This document shows positions 45,806 through 58,900 of a DNA stretch of 64,000 nt, piece by piece. Source of the DNA: Tetranychus cinnabarinus (Eukaryota; Arthropoda; Arachnida; Trombidiformes; Tetranychidae); NCBI GenBank assembly GCA_022266195.1, contig WHVY01000004.1, positions 9,441,501 to 9,505,500 of the forward strand, read 5' to 3'. Under the pieces are notes generated by a model. The model did not search any database, was not told the DNA's origin, and saw nothing but the letters and a program-made list of their open reading frames with translations. The translations under genes were made by a program, and so were the position numbers. Numbering within the stretch: position 1 is the stretch's first letter; the number at the start of each line of letters is the position of its first letter.

Positions 45806-48639
45806 AAAGTAACATCGACTGACTTTGAGTGAGAAAGTGAGCTTAGCGCCATCAAGCGGACCAATCGGTAACCTTTGCCCAAATTTATCTTTTGACCATT
45901 TTGGTATTTTTAACTATAGTTTTGGTATTTCCATTAAATTACCAATCAGGATATTTTAACCATCGATCATTGGAATTCAGATATCTTCTTTTTTCCTCAT
46001 TTTCCAATTCTGTAAGTCTCAATCTAACTTCTTAATCTACTCTTTTACCTCCAACCTTAAGGTTTGAGTTGAAAAAGCTAATCTTATGTCGACTAGAATC
46101 CTAACAAAAAGATTCAAGATGACTAAATGCTGTTATAACGAAAATATGTTTACCGTTTTAAATCATCACAAATAATCTTGAAAATCTATCTAATCAGCTA
46201 TGCTAATGCATTTCTCAAAGTATACTTAAAGTATCTTTAAAAATTGAATGCAGATTTGAACTCTTAGCCTTGGCGGTTAAACTCTTTTGGGTCTTTGTCT
46301 TACCTAAAAATGTTGCTAACCATTTCTAAATATTCAATCTTTTGTTTCTTGCTTTATTGATCATAGTTCACCGAAAGGTTGGCAATGGAAGACCCTTTTG
46401 TCATCGATAATAATTTCAACCTTGCTTCAAACTCCAACTACATCAAACAGTTCATTTTAACCATAGGTGAGATCAACATTTTAGTCTTAACTTGAATTTT
46501 TTCAGACGCAAGTCCACCACTAAAAATAACTGAAATGGCCAAGATTTTTTAAATTCAAATAATTGCTTTGTTTTTGCTCTAACATCTTGATTAATATCTT
46601 AAAAAATTGTTGAACGAAACAAAGGATTTTACTAGACAAAATCAAAATTGAGTTTAGGCTTGATTGGAAATTATTATCAAACAAAAGTCTAGAATAGGAT
46701 CAATTTGTTGCAATTTTTTCCCATCAACTCTTCAAATTTTGTTAAATTGTGACTTAATTTGCTGGTTAAGTGATCAACTAGATTCCCATGGTTTGGTACT
46801 AATTTTGCCAATGATGCCAATCCATTTGCAAAAATATTGGGAAAATCAGTATAATTGCAATTTGTTTACCATTTTCAAGTTGAATAAGCAAAAACACTTT
46901 TCATATTTCATTCCAATGGGAATTTCTAGATTTATATTTGTTCAGCAATCAGTTAATCACAATGTTTGTACCATTTTCAGCATAAAGAGAGTCGTAAATA
47001 ACGTCTACGCTTCTGTAGACTGAATTGTAAATTGTTTAGACTGAAAACAAGATGAATATTGAGATTTAGATGAATTTATCCGCCAAAATGAAACTTGGAT
47101 CATTGAGTTGCTTTTCACCTCAATTGAAATTGATTTATTTTGCTTATTTCCAATAACTTTACACCAAGCTTCATTAATAATGATTAAAAATCGTTTGTTT
47201 TATTTCAACAATCCCGGCCTTTAGTGATACCTTTGATTAATGTTTACTTTATTAACGAGAAACTAATATTGCTTTATTGGTATCAAATTCAGGTTAATTT
47301 GGAGATTTATTGGACTTTCATTTTCAATTAACCGTATTTTCCAATCAACATCCACCCAATCAATCCAATCAGACCAACATTGAAAGGGAAAGACTCTAAC
47401 CTGGCTGTTTACACTGTTGAAGGATTCAAGTTTCAAGTTTAATGGTTAATGGAGGCACAGCTGATTCCAATTAGATACTTGATCTTTAATTGTTTAATCT
47501 CACAGTTGAAGCAAATGAATAATACTTGCCAATGTTTACTTTGGACTAATTAAATTGCTGTTTATCGTTCCTGTTGGCTTATTAACCAACAATCAATATG
47601 ATGGCCTAAACGATGGAGTAAAAAATGAACTTAACCTTAACTCGCCGGGAAAAGGTAAAGAAAAGGTTACCCATGACCTTTACCTTCTCAATCTTTTCTT
47701 ATAATAAAAAAAAGTTATATCTTTTCTCACAAGAAAAAAAAGAGAAAGAGAGAGACTTTTTTTCCTTTCTCATCATCCTTTTAAGCTATTCTTTTCCATC
47801 ATCTAACCTCAACAGGTCACTCTGTCTTCTTCCGTTTACCGATTTATTTTGAGCATTTTTGGTCATTGGAACAAAAAAAGGTTGGTCAACTGTGGACAAA
47901 AAATGGTCAAATCTGGAGAAGCGTTGAAAATGGTAGAGTCAAAGAGCGATGGAAACATGTAGTGAAAGAGTGGAGCTGATTAGAGGATTTGATATTTACA
48001 AGTGCATTGGATCAGTTGGTCATCAAGGGATCATTAAATTGTGCTGATGATCGCATTGAACAAGTGTTTGCAAGTCGAAACAAGTGACTGTTGAAATGTT
48101 TTCATCTTTTTAAATCAATCATATTTGACTCTATGGGATGAATAGTCATGAATCCCACGATTATATTTGTTAGATCACTTAAAATCATGTGAGAAGAGAT
48201 GAAGATGATAGGGAAGGAGGAATAGGTGGAGGATGAGAGTAAGTGTAAGAGAAAGAGAAAAAGAAAGAGCCAAGAGAGCGACGGAAGATGAGGATAAAGA
48301 TGAAGATGACGATAGAGAAAGCAAAGGAATGAGAGCGTGAGAAAAGCGCATAACCAGCAATTTAAAAACGAGAGTAGCGCTTTTATCAAATATTGGTCAA
48401 GTTATGTGTGCTGTTGGGTGTATCACATCATAAAGATTCACCTATGAACCTCACCTAAGTAGGTTTCACTTGTTCACTGTCAACTCACATTAACATACAA
48501 TTTTGGCTAAACTCGACGACCCAAAGGACCATGAGAAGGATAGCAAACCATTAAACTCGAAGTTGAAGGGATCAACAGACACAATTGCCGTGCATCTTTA
48601 CAACCCTGAGGACGTCATATATGGGCAGAGGTCAATGGT
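45806..48639. other. Intergenic; possible short exon at 46385
   Basis: A plus-strand start MEDPFVIDNNFNL... at 46385-46468 ends at a good donor (ATAG|GTGAG), but I found no convincing next exon. 47670-47880 and 48170-48400 are dispersed repeats with copies at 44430 and 39725. Nothing else is supported. Confidence 0.3.
48170..48400. repeat. GA-rich dispersed repeat, copy at 39725-39940
   Basis: Both copies read GAATGAGAGCGTGAGAAAAG then CGCATAACC, CAATTTAAAA and a GCGCTTT end. The function is unknown. Confidence 0.5.
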
Positions 48640-50850
48640 CATCTTGAATAACCCAGAGAAGAGTCTCACAGAATTTCACTTCATTTTCCTGTGTGATAGA
48701 TTCCAAGTATTTCCATGCGAACTCATCTCTGTTTGATTCACTGAAGACTTTCTGTGGTCAAGGATAAATTAAAGACATTATTAGTGTGTTGTCATTTTAA
48801 CTGAGATTCAATTGAAACTCCCTTCCCACCAAATTCATTATAATCATCATCATCATCATCGTCTTCTTGCTTCTTTCTCTTCTCTTCTCTTCTCTTCTTG
48901 CTCTTCATCTCATTCCCGTGGCTATTTACGCTTCCCAGACTTTGATAATGTTCACATGAAGCATAATTTTTTCTTTCACACCAATCAAAATAATCATTTT
49001 TTCACTCTTATTAATAATCATAATCATAATAATCAATTCACACTTTAATGAGAAGTTCATTCCATAAGATCTTTAAGGTTGGTAAATTTAATTGTATGGA
49101 TCTGTCTTATTAAAGTTGCAATAAAAGTCACTTGTTTGAGCATTTTAATAAGGATTTGTCAATGATTATTTTGTATCAAACAACTGATATTGTTCATTTT
49201 GTTAATTCGTGAATTTGATGCTTTTATAGTTCAATATTAGATTAGCCATTTGAGCTTTGAATAAACAAGAGTCGTATTACAATTTTGCTATTGCATTATT
49301 ATTCACTCAAGATTAACATTTCAACTGAATGCAAATAAAATTGGGAAATATGCATTTTCATGAAAATAATTATTTTGATATTCAACAAATTCCTATCTGT
49401 CAAATGTGTGTTCATGTCAAATTGCGTTGACAGTGCAAATGCTAATTGAATAAGGAGAAAATACTTTTTGTTTTAATTATGCATTAATTTTCACCAGATT
49501 ATCCACTCAGATTCATGTTTTATATGAATTTTTTCTATTCATTTATTATTCTCACGAGAATCCGTTAATCTCTTTCCCTTTCTTCCTTTTCATCATCATC
49601 ATCCACATCATCATCGTCTTCATCTCTCCTTCTCTCTCCTCTCCTCTCACCCATCGGTCCGTGAAGTTATATCCGTGTTCACTATTATTACTGTTATTGT
49701 ATTACTAACAAGTCTTTACATACTATAATAAAAATATCAATAAAATATACTCATAAAAAACAGGTAAAAATGTTAATCAACCAATACAAAACATGATAAT
49801 TTTCACTTGTCTTCATTTTTGTTCAGGTTTCTTCTTAACATTAAATCCTTTTATAATCTCCTTAACTAATAAGCTAAAACAATTGAAAATTATGATATAA
49901 TACTAAATATCATCTAATCTTACCCTTAATAAATCGGTTGATGGATTGATTCTTCGAGTTAAATTAAAGTCTTCTAAGTATTTTAGCAATTAAAACAATC
50001 ATGAGAATCTACATGATCATTACTAGACTTTGAATATTTAACAAAATTGTTTGTGGTTGTGACAAGATTGGCTCTCACACTCATCTATTTATCCAAGCGT
50101 AGCCCAAACAATATTAAAGTATTAATAGAAGGATCGATGAGAGACTAATCAGGGTTAACAATCACATTAAATACAATTACAGTTGAGAAATTAAACCTTC
50201 TTTGATTCTCATAAACGTCTAGCCAATTCTTGGAGATTAATTTGTGAATTATTTTCCACGTTTCTGTTTGATAATTTGCAATTATATAATTTTCATGAAC
50301 GATAGTGAACCAACTAATTGTACTTCTGAGAATCAAGAGTGTAAAAAGTATAACTTTATAGCAATACAATTATACAATCAACAAGATTTTAGATGCTTGT
50401 ACAAAGTTAAGACTAAAATTGTCCCATAAGAACAGTGAATATGTTTTCTCATGAGATTTCTCTGAATTGCTTTTCAACTTATTTTCATGGGTTGATTACA
50501 TTTGTGCAACAATGGTCCACCAATGTCATTACCATTGTTAAATCTATCACTAATTAAATAATAGAAACAAGTTCTCACAGAAGTCGCCAACAGTCGACTT
50601 ATTTATATTCAATTATAAAATATAAATTTATAAATGTTTCTAATTAAATAATGTTATCCAAATACAGGCGGACTTGACTTTATGGTTGTTCCAGGAGTAG
50701 CTTTTGGACCTGATTGCTCTAGATTAGGACATGGTTCAGGATATTATGATCATTACTTTGCTCGATATAAGCTAAGCTTCCATATCTTTGGTATGTGTGT
50801 ATGGGCAGGCGTTTGTTGCAAAAATAACAAATAAAAGATGCAATTCCAAT
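48640..50850 (+). repeat. Mosaic, exon-depleted duplicate of the CHPF-MTHFS locus
   Basis: Three blocks are collinear with the locus to the right: 48640-49396 with 55150-55915; 49544-50209 with 57096-57769; 50311-50850 with 60438-60980. The missing pieces hold both CHPF exons and MTHFS exons 1-3. Only non-coding sequence and the last MTHFS exon are retained. Microsatellites differ between the copies: the TCA run is longer at 55357 and the TCTTC run longer at 48878. Confidence 0.85.
50667..50840 (+). pseudogene. MTHFS last-exon pseudogene
   Basis: The acceptor ACAG and the exon 4 start (GLDFMVVPGVAFGPDCSRLG, YYDHYFARY) are preserved. The sequence then diverges with indels (AYKLSFHIF-like) and lacks the proper end. 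It has no exons 1-3. Confidence 0.85.
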
Positions 50851-52957
50851 GGGTAATCAGATGAATCGACCATTTTTTCCCAGCAGCAAGTTGTCCTTTG
50901 AATTCAGTTTCTCATTGATTTCATTTCTTGCTCTGTTCAAAGGCTATTGCTTTCACCAATGCCAAGTCTAATTTGACCCTCAGACTTCATTCAGATTTGG
51001 ATCGCTCAAGTAATCCACCTTCAATCTTGATTCTGCGGATAAAGATACAGAATTAATTTAAAAACTTAATGCATAACAGTTAGACATTTGATGAGGTTTT
51101 ACATTTTGAAGTGAAACAGTGAAATGAAAGTTATGAGAAGAGGTTTCAGTTTCCTGCCAAAAGAGATGCAGCAAAGTTTCGATATTGTGGCAATAAGTTT
51201 TTACAAATACTGGTTACAAGTTATTTAATTAATCTGATTCTCAGAAAAGCTACAAGTTCTATGGGAAAAAAATTCACTTCAAGATGAAGCAAAAAAACCT
51301 TGTGAATTTGATGGCAAGCAAAGGAGGTGTAGTAAGAAGCAAAAGATGAAGGCAAAAAAGAAAGAATAAGATGATGATGAGAAATAAGAAGACGAATATG
51401 AAGAGGAAAAATAGAGAAAAGAAAGCAGAGGGCGAAGAAAAGAGAAGAAGAAGAAGGAGAAGAAGATGGTGATGAGAATAGACGAGGGTGAGAAGGCATA
51501 AGAAGGTTGAGAGGGAGGCGCGGCACACTCACATAGTTTTATTGAATGGGATAGGCGAACGGCCAAGGCGGTTGGTTCAGCGGTATACTATTGCTGCACG
51601 TTGCGTTCCGTTGATATCTATGAGAAGATGGAAAAGAAAGAAAAGAAAGTCAGGTTGAAGGGAAACATTTTCACTGACAATAATGCTAAATATAAAGATT
51701 GCCTTTGACTTACCTCGGCCTTTCAGAAGAGTAGGAGAAAGAGTAATAGTATTTTGTTTGGTGTTGCTGCTGCTGTTGGCCAAATTTCCTGTGAGACATG
51801 GAACTCGATTACCATCTCACAATCAAAAGTAACTTTACTTGGGAGTAATTTGCATCCGATTCTCATGTACATTTTCACTTACCCTTGTTATTAGAATCAC
51901 ACACAATTTAAATTCACTCAACACTTCAATTTACACGTTTATAGTATCAGGCCTGAGCTTTATTTTTCTGCCTTTTCCTTGTTTCACTCACTGTTTGTTT
52001 GTTTTCCAATATTTGGATAAATTTCACTTCAACTTGGATCACTTTTGTTCATTTAATTCACATAATAATTATCACTGTCATCAACAATTTAAACAAATTC
52101 AGGGCTAACAATACAATTCATTTGTAAGATGCATAAATGAAAACCATTGCACCAACAGAGAGGCAAGTCTGTTTAACCGCTAATGCATAGCCTATTGTTT
52201 AGCTTGAAAGACAAATAATGTTGCCATCTTTGGTAAAATTAGTATCATCAATGTGATATATGTTTAACTTAATATTGCAATGAGAAATTTAACAATTAAC
52301 AATTATAAACAAAGCACTAACTAAATAAACGGATAATAAATTATCTTTGTTTAAACTCCTTTATCGAACCCTTCAAGGCGCAAAAATGGGTCAATATTGA
52401 GTGACCACTGATCCAAAAGTATGAAGCAGTTTAAATCATCAATGAGCTGGTTTGCTTAAATAGCAATTTTTATAATCGAGACTTTTTGGCTAGCCTGTTT
52501 AGTTGCTGAAACAAGAACTTTCTTGATCCTTGGTTCATTCAACAAGGCTATTTATTATGCCTGTCCCAGTGACCTGTTGCCTCCTAACTACTTCACATGT
52601 TCCTTCTGACTTCAACTGACCCTTATGGTCAAGCAATTCTATGCTCAAGTAATTTTGCAGCCTTTCCCTGACTATTCTAATTAGTTGATTCTACGATTTA
52701 ATTACTGCAATTTACAACATTGTATTGCATTGCTTAGTGTTTTTTGGTTCAATATTTTCGTTTACTTAACCAAAAATTTTTTATTATTATGTAACAATCA
52801 TTCAATTTTGTTTTATCGTGATTTATAACATTTGAAGTCTATTAATTGTAGCTAATTAAATTGTGTTATTGGTTAAAGTGATAAATTAAAATTAATTATA
52901 ATGATTAGTTGATTAAATGATTAATTAACATTAAACAACCATCAATACAAATATCTT
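50851..52957. other. Intergenic 3' of the DEG/ENaC gene
   Basis: It contains a purine-rich tract at 51340-51480 that gives long spurious Ser/Leu-rich frames on the other strand. No gene is supported. Confidence 0.4.
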
Positions 52958-54247
52958 TCACATTATTGACATGATCGATCGCAATGAGTTTGGTCTATCA
53001 CGAAGGAAATAGATGTAAGTTGGTGTTAGAACTTTGATCTGAGGTTTCGGTGGATCCAGTTTGCCTTTTAATAACATAATAATGTACTCTAAAAAGTCAA
53101 TGAACGATATTCCCAACCAAATACCAAAGCAAGAAGCGACAAAACAAAAGTACTCGATCTTATCCATTTTAGGTACATAAATATAAGTAAATTCAACCTC
53201 GGATGGTCGCCGAACCACGATTCGTGTAAAATTAGAGAGATCAGTCTGTTTTTGCACCGAAACCAAAGTTGTTGTATACCAAAGGTTTAAACATTGATTT
53301 GGACAAATGTCTTTCTGGGCACATTCGTCTTTCTTTTCCCTGCCATAATCACACTGACCATCAGGTGAAATAAAGTAAAAGTTTCCCCAGGTATCGGCTG
53401 GAACTGATGCAGGCCAAACGCCACATCGTTCCCTTGCATTGTCTTTGAGACACTTAAAGATGCAACCAGTTCTTCCGTAAAGCTCATTGTCATAAGTTTC
53501 ACAGCCAGTTCGGTATGGAGGCGGTAAAAGCTTGGTTATGAGCTTAGACGAAGAAAGGACCAACGCTGCAGTTGAGTTTGTATGAAAGGTGAAGGTATCA
53601 GCATCACTTACCAAGAGTACCTCAATTGGATTGTGGACAAAAATCGAGACGGAATCGTTTTGATCCGAAATTAAATCAACGGTGAAAAAGTCTTTAGCAT
53701 TGGCGTAGTGAACAACAAATGGTTCGGTTGTTGCATTGCGAAAAAAATAGGTAAAACATTTGCGTAAATTGATTCCTTCGGTAAAGTGAATTGTCACCAA
53801 AACAGGAGAATAATTTTCACACTCGAAACCCTTTTCAGGATCAAGTTTGGGCAATTCGTAAGTGCTGTTTGGAACCATACAGTTTATTTTCACTTTGGAT
53901 GTTGGCAGTTGAGACAAAATGTGAAATGGTACTGAAGCTAAACTGGAAGGGATCGACTCTGGTGGAGAGTAAAATTTTGACAACACTTTTTTATCGTAAA
54001 GTATATGAAGACAGACACTTATTGCTGGCATTGAAAGTCTTGATGGAACAGTAATGTTGATATCGACTCGAGTTGTGTATTCAAAATAAATCTTGGAAAC
54101 GGACACAATTTGCCAGATTACACCTGAGCTGCACAAGATCCAACTCGACACTCGAAGGATGGTTAATGGACGCAACCAACTGGGCACAATTAAACCAGGT
54201 GAACCAGGAGTTATATTAATATTTTCAGGTCTTTTATTTGCTCCCAT
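52958..54247 (-). CDS. DEG/ENaC family sodium channel subunit, 429 aa, intronless
   Basis: A single open frame covers the whole subunit. Transmembrane segment 1 lies at about residues 29-51 (ILRVSSWILCSSGVIWQIVS). The large Cys-rich extracellular loop contains the family signature LPPPYRTGCETYD, then GRTGCIFKCLKDN, ERCGVWP and further cysteines. Transmembrane segment 2 at about 367-390 reads FCFVASCFGIWLGISFIDFLEY, with the G-x-S selectivity-filter pattern (GIS). N-glycosylation sequons (NIT, NST, NAT, NDS, NFT) are frequent in the loop. At 429 aa it is at the short end for the family. Acid-, peptide- or mechano-gated roles are all possible, and the ligand cannot be told. The lack of introns suggests a retroposed or amplified lineage. 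Confidence 0.88.
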   Translation of the reverse strand: MGANKRPENINITPGSPGLIVPSWLRPLTILRVSSWILCSSGVIWQIVSVSKIYFEYTTRVDINITVPSRLSMPAISVCLHILYDKKVLSKFYSPPESIPSSLASVPFHILSQLPTSKVKINCMVPNSTYELPKLDPEKGFECENYSPVLVTIHFTEGINLRKCFTYFFRNATTEPFVVHYANAKDFFTVDLISDQNDSVSIFVHNPIEVLLVSDADTFTFHTNSTAALVLSSSKLITKLLPPPYRTGCETYDNELYGRTGCIFKCLKDNARERCGVWPASVPADTWGNFYFISPDGQCDYGREKKDECAQKDICPNQCLNLWYTTTLVSVQKQTDLSNFTRIVVRRPSEVEFTYIYVPKMDKIEYFCFVASCFGIWLGISFIDFLEYIIMLLKGKLDPPKPQIKVLTPTYIYFLRDRPNSLRSIMSIM

Positions 54248-55149
54248 TATTCAATAACACAACATTGCTTCTGTTCAAAAGATCAACAATTTAATCAACA
54301 CTTTGGTTTCATTAAAACAAAGATTCAACACTTAGGTTGGTCAACGAAGTGGTTAGACTAATTGTTGCACCAGAAATACATTCAATGGTAGAGATTGATT
54401 TTTATGGGAAAACATGTAAAAGCAAAAGGAAGATTCGCTTTCATTGCAAACACTTGGATATTTTTAAATATTATTTTTCTCATTTTTATTACATTTGTTA
54501 TTCATTATTGCGAACCCAACTGCGAACCTTTTGATTGATTTTTCAATTCATTGTGATGAACCTGCAAGTGAATAGCATTCAATCGATACACTGATTTAAA
54601 GAAACAAAACATCTTATAATATTTTATCCAAGGTGTTCCACTTATTCAGAAATTGCAGTAAATTGTAGTTTTACTCAGAAATGAAAAATTCAAATTCTGA
54701 TCATAATTTTACTAATTATATTTAGGCTTCTGATTGGTGAAATTTTCAATGGAACTCTTTGAATTTCTTAAGATTTGGGAATTGTGTGAATGATATTTCA
54801 AGAAATTGATTTGTTTACAGTTTAAGTTTATAATGAATTTTATTGATCAAGAATTATTTCAAGGATTGAATGTTTACAATAGTAAGTTGTTTAGGATCAA
54901 TACATAATTTGTTTGCTTGATGTTTGTGTTATTTTACAATGGACATTAAATTTTGAGGGCTTTTACAGGTGAAAAAATGATACAACGTTAATTTTAATTG
55001 CATACATCTTATGTGAAAATATTCATTATTTAACCATTTTCAGAGAGTCATAAATAAGCTGGAAAAATATTTTCCCTGATAATTTTTCCCATTCAACTAA
55101 TTGGTAAACAAAATAGTCATAATTATTCCCATTTTAACGTTAATGTTCA
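54248..55149. other. Intergenic, no feature seen
   Basis: AT-rich upstream region of the DEG/ENaC gene. No coding sequence supported. Confidence 0.35.
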
Positions 55150-55354
55150 TCTTGAATAACCCAGAGAAGAGTCTCACAGAATTTCATTTCATTTCATTTT
55201 CCTGTGTGATAGATTCCAAGTATTTCCATGCGAACTCATCTCTGTTTGATTCACTTAAGACTTTCTGTGGTCAAGGATAAATTAAAGACATTATTAGTGT
55301 GTTGTCATTTTAACTGAGATTCAATTGAAACTCCCTTCCCACCAAATTCATTAT

Positions 55355-55385
<31 letters not shown>

Positions 55386-55915
55386 GTCTTCTTGCTTCTT
55401 TCTCTTCTCTTCTCTTCTTGCTCTTCATCTCATTCCCGTGGCTATTTACGCTTCCCAGACTTTGATAATGTTCACATGAAGCATAATTTTTTCTTTCACA
55501 CCAATCAAAATAATCATTTTTTCACTCTTATTAATAATCATAATCATAATAATCAATTCACACTTTAATGAGAAGTTCATTTCATAAGATCTTTAACGTT
55601 GGTAAATTTAATTGTATGGATCGGTCTTATTAAATTGCAATAAAAGTCACTTGTTTGAGCATTTTAATAAGGATTTGTCAATGATTATTTTGTATCAAAC
55701 GACTGATATTGTTCATTTTGTTAATTCGTGAATCTGATCTTCTTATAGTTCAATATTAGATTAGCCATTTGAGCTTTGAATAAGCAAGAGTCGTATTACA
55801 ATTTTGCATTTACATTATTATGCCCTCAAGATTAACATTTGAACTGAATGCAAATAAAACGGGGAATATGCATTTCCATGAAAATAATTATTCTGATATT
55901 GAACAAATTCCTATG
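55150..55915. repeat. Source block of the 48640 duplicate
   Basis: CHPF 3' flank, duplicated at 48640-49396. It contains TCA and TCTTC microsatellites. Confidence 0.8.
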
Positions 55916-55974
55916 CTTCATGGCGAATTGCGTCAATCGAACTGATATTGCCCTTCTTGATCTTTTGTGTTGAT

Positions 55975-58900
55975 TTAATTCGTAAACTTTATCTTTTTAT
56001 AGTTCAATATTAGACTAGCCATTTGAGCTTTGTTACCAAATGAATAAACAGGAGTCATATTACACCATTGTTGGGTAAATTTGTCAGCCTTTTGATCACA
56101 ATCCTCGTTTCGGTAGCTTAATTTAAGCTTAGGTTCAATTGACCGTAATATATGGAGACCTGTTCGCACTGAAGATTGGCAATTAAATTGAAGAAACATT
56201 TCAAGTAAATCGTAGTCACAAAGTATCTCATTGGTTCTGGTTCTTAAATTTGGTAAAACTGATGGAGCCAAAACTGTTTCTAAAGCTTTTTCAAGATCCT
56301 CCATGTAAAAGGCAGCATGTCGATAATCAAACCAATTGAAGAACCCACTGTCTTTAGTGATCTTCCATGAGTACTCTGATGATGAACCAGAGGAACTAGG
56401 GCGAAGATTATATTCTTGAAATGGAATTGGAAAGAAAATTTGATGGCCTTTAATGGTGTTCAATTGAATTCGCGCCAAATAATCAGAATTGATTAGAGTA
56501 TTACTCGTACTCAGGACAATAATTGAATCCATGAGTATCTGTGTGAATCTTTCTTTGAGAAGCATCAATAAACCTAAATCAGTTGAGGTTGAATAACTCT
56601 CATTGGGTTCTCTTGGAATGGTTGATAAAAGCAATTTACATTCAAGACTAGAGAGTTTGCTTTGTAAAGAGATTACTCGTCCATATCCAGAAGGAGGTGA
56701 TGAATTTTGGGTGATTAGAGCTATGATTAAGGCCAAATTTCGGGACTGCCATTGTTTTTCGTTACACAGGTTAACATATTGATTCATTAGAGAGATTATA
56801 TCAGAAACTTCTCCATCTGAACGAACAGGAACAACCAAAGTAACTCTGAAAGGAATAGAAGAAAGCAATTATTAATAAGGACTTAATCATAATTTCATTG
56901 AAAAATGATTTATCATAATTGTTTGTCCGAAATATATTGAAGGAAAATTGGATGATATTCCTTGAATTTTCAATTAAGTGAGGATAAGTCATCTAAATTC
57001 ATAATGGCAAATATTGATTGAACAAATAAAGAACTATCTCTGCCTAACAAACTTGAACCAGCTAACGGCAGTCAAAATATTTATTGATCTTTCGTATTAT
57101 TCTCACGAGAATCCGTTAATCTCTTTCCCTTTCTTCCTTTTCATCCTCATCATCATCGTCTTCATCTCTCCTTCTCTCTCCTCTCCTCTCACCCATCGGT
57201 CCGTGAAGTTATATCCATGTTCACTATTATTACTGTTATTGTATTACTAACAAGTCTTTACATACTATAATAAAAATATCAATAAATATACTCATAAAAA
57301 ACAGGTAAAAATGTTAATCAACCAATACACAAAACACGATAATTTTCACTTGTCTTCATTTTTGTTCAGGTTTCTTCTTAACCTTAAATCCTTTTATAAT
57401 CTCCTTAACTACATGTATTAGTATAGCAAATAAGCTAAAACAATTGAAAATTATGATATAATACTAAATATCATCTAATCTTACCCTTAATAAATCAATT
57501 GATGGATTGATTCTTCGAGTAAAATTAAAGTCTTCTCAGTATATTAGCAATTAAAACAATCATGAGAATCTACATGATCATTACTAGACTTTGAATATTT
57601 AACAAAATTGTTTGTGGTTGTGACAAGATTGGCTCTCACACTCATCTATTTATCCAAGCGTAACCCAAACAATATTAAAGTATTAATAGAAGGATCGATG
57701 AGAGACTAATCAGGGTTAACAATCACATTAAGTACAATTACAGTTGAGAAATTAAACCTTCTTTGATTCGAATAAATTAAAATAAATTGTTGGTAAGTAC
57801 CTGTTCTGCTCTGTTGCAAACGGTATTTGGTCAATTATTGTCATGGGTACCAAAGGTTTTACTGCTTCGATCCTGATTGGGAAATTGGTCAAGCGTCCTT
57901 GATTTGAGAGTATATTTAAATTCATAATATAATCCATCCCTCGATTCGCATCAAATCTTCTATAAACACTGGTAAATTGTATTGAACCAACAGATTTAAT
58001 ATCTGGATATTGAGTAATTAACCAGCGTCCAGTGAGATATTCAATTGTTTCACGATCAATTTTCTCAGCTTCATTTTCTTCTCTCAGGACTTCAAAGTCA
58101 TCAGGCATGTAAACTAATCCATTCTCAATGTAGGTCCATCGGACAACATCAAATCGATCGACTGGACGATGTGAACTTATTATTCCTAAAGGCCAAGTTG
58201 ATGTCCATTGGTGATGTGTCTTATGCTTATGGTTGTCAACATAGGCAGTGATTTTACTCTCCAGTTTACTTAACTGTCTCAAGTAATTGTTGAGTGATGA
58301 TTGAAGATAAAAATGATGAACATTGGCGTAAACTTTGGTGGTAAATAAAGGATATGTTATTAAACTGGAGCTGAATAGGTTTGGGTCGAGCAAAAGTTTG
58401 TCACTGTGATCAGGTGACAATCTATATGATTTTATTAACGAATCATTGCAAGCTAATCTAATACAATCTAGTTGACCTCGACACGAGACAATCAGTGAAG
58501 TACTCACTAATAACCCAGATAAAAAGTGATGGAATAAATTTGATTTTTCCGTAAATGCAGATGAACAACTGGAGAACTGATTAGAATCTAATAAATCAAC
58601 ACCAATATCGCCTCCCAGAGCGAAGATGTGATCACTTATGGAGAGATTATCAACAATCGAGCGAAGTGCGTCTCCTTTCACATAACTATTATCACTAATG
58701 AAAAAGATGAAGTTATGGCCTCGCAAGTAACTCTTGACTTTCCCAGAGTCATAAGATTTATCAAGATAATTCAAGATGCGAGATAGCACAGGCTCCGGAG
58801 TTTGAGAAGGATAAAGATTAATTAAAGAGGGTGATGGAGAGACTAATGGAAATGATGATTCAGGCGATGATAGTGGTAATTGTGCTGGGGCAGGCGAGGA

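Noticed and set aside
46664..47023. Plus-strand 119-aa open frame
   Set aside because: It needs a non-ATG start, has no recognisable domain and lies in AT-rich intergenic DNA. Joining it to the possible exon at 46385 gives an early stop.
48102..48389. Minus-strand frames within the GA-rich repeat
   Set aside because: Low-complexity Leu/Ser text. The sister repeat at 39725 does not keep the frame.
48812..49048. His/Ser-rich plus-strand frame
   Set aside because: It comes from TCA and TCTTC microsatellites. The copy at 55330 has different repeat lengths and loses the frame.
51221..51566. Three overlapping minus-strand frames rich in Ser, Phe and Leu
   Set aside because: They are by-products of a purine-rich tract and show no domain or splice structure.
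51555..51600. tRNA-like GGTTCAGCGGTA stretch
   Set aside because: I could not fold matching acceptor and T arms around it.
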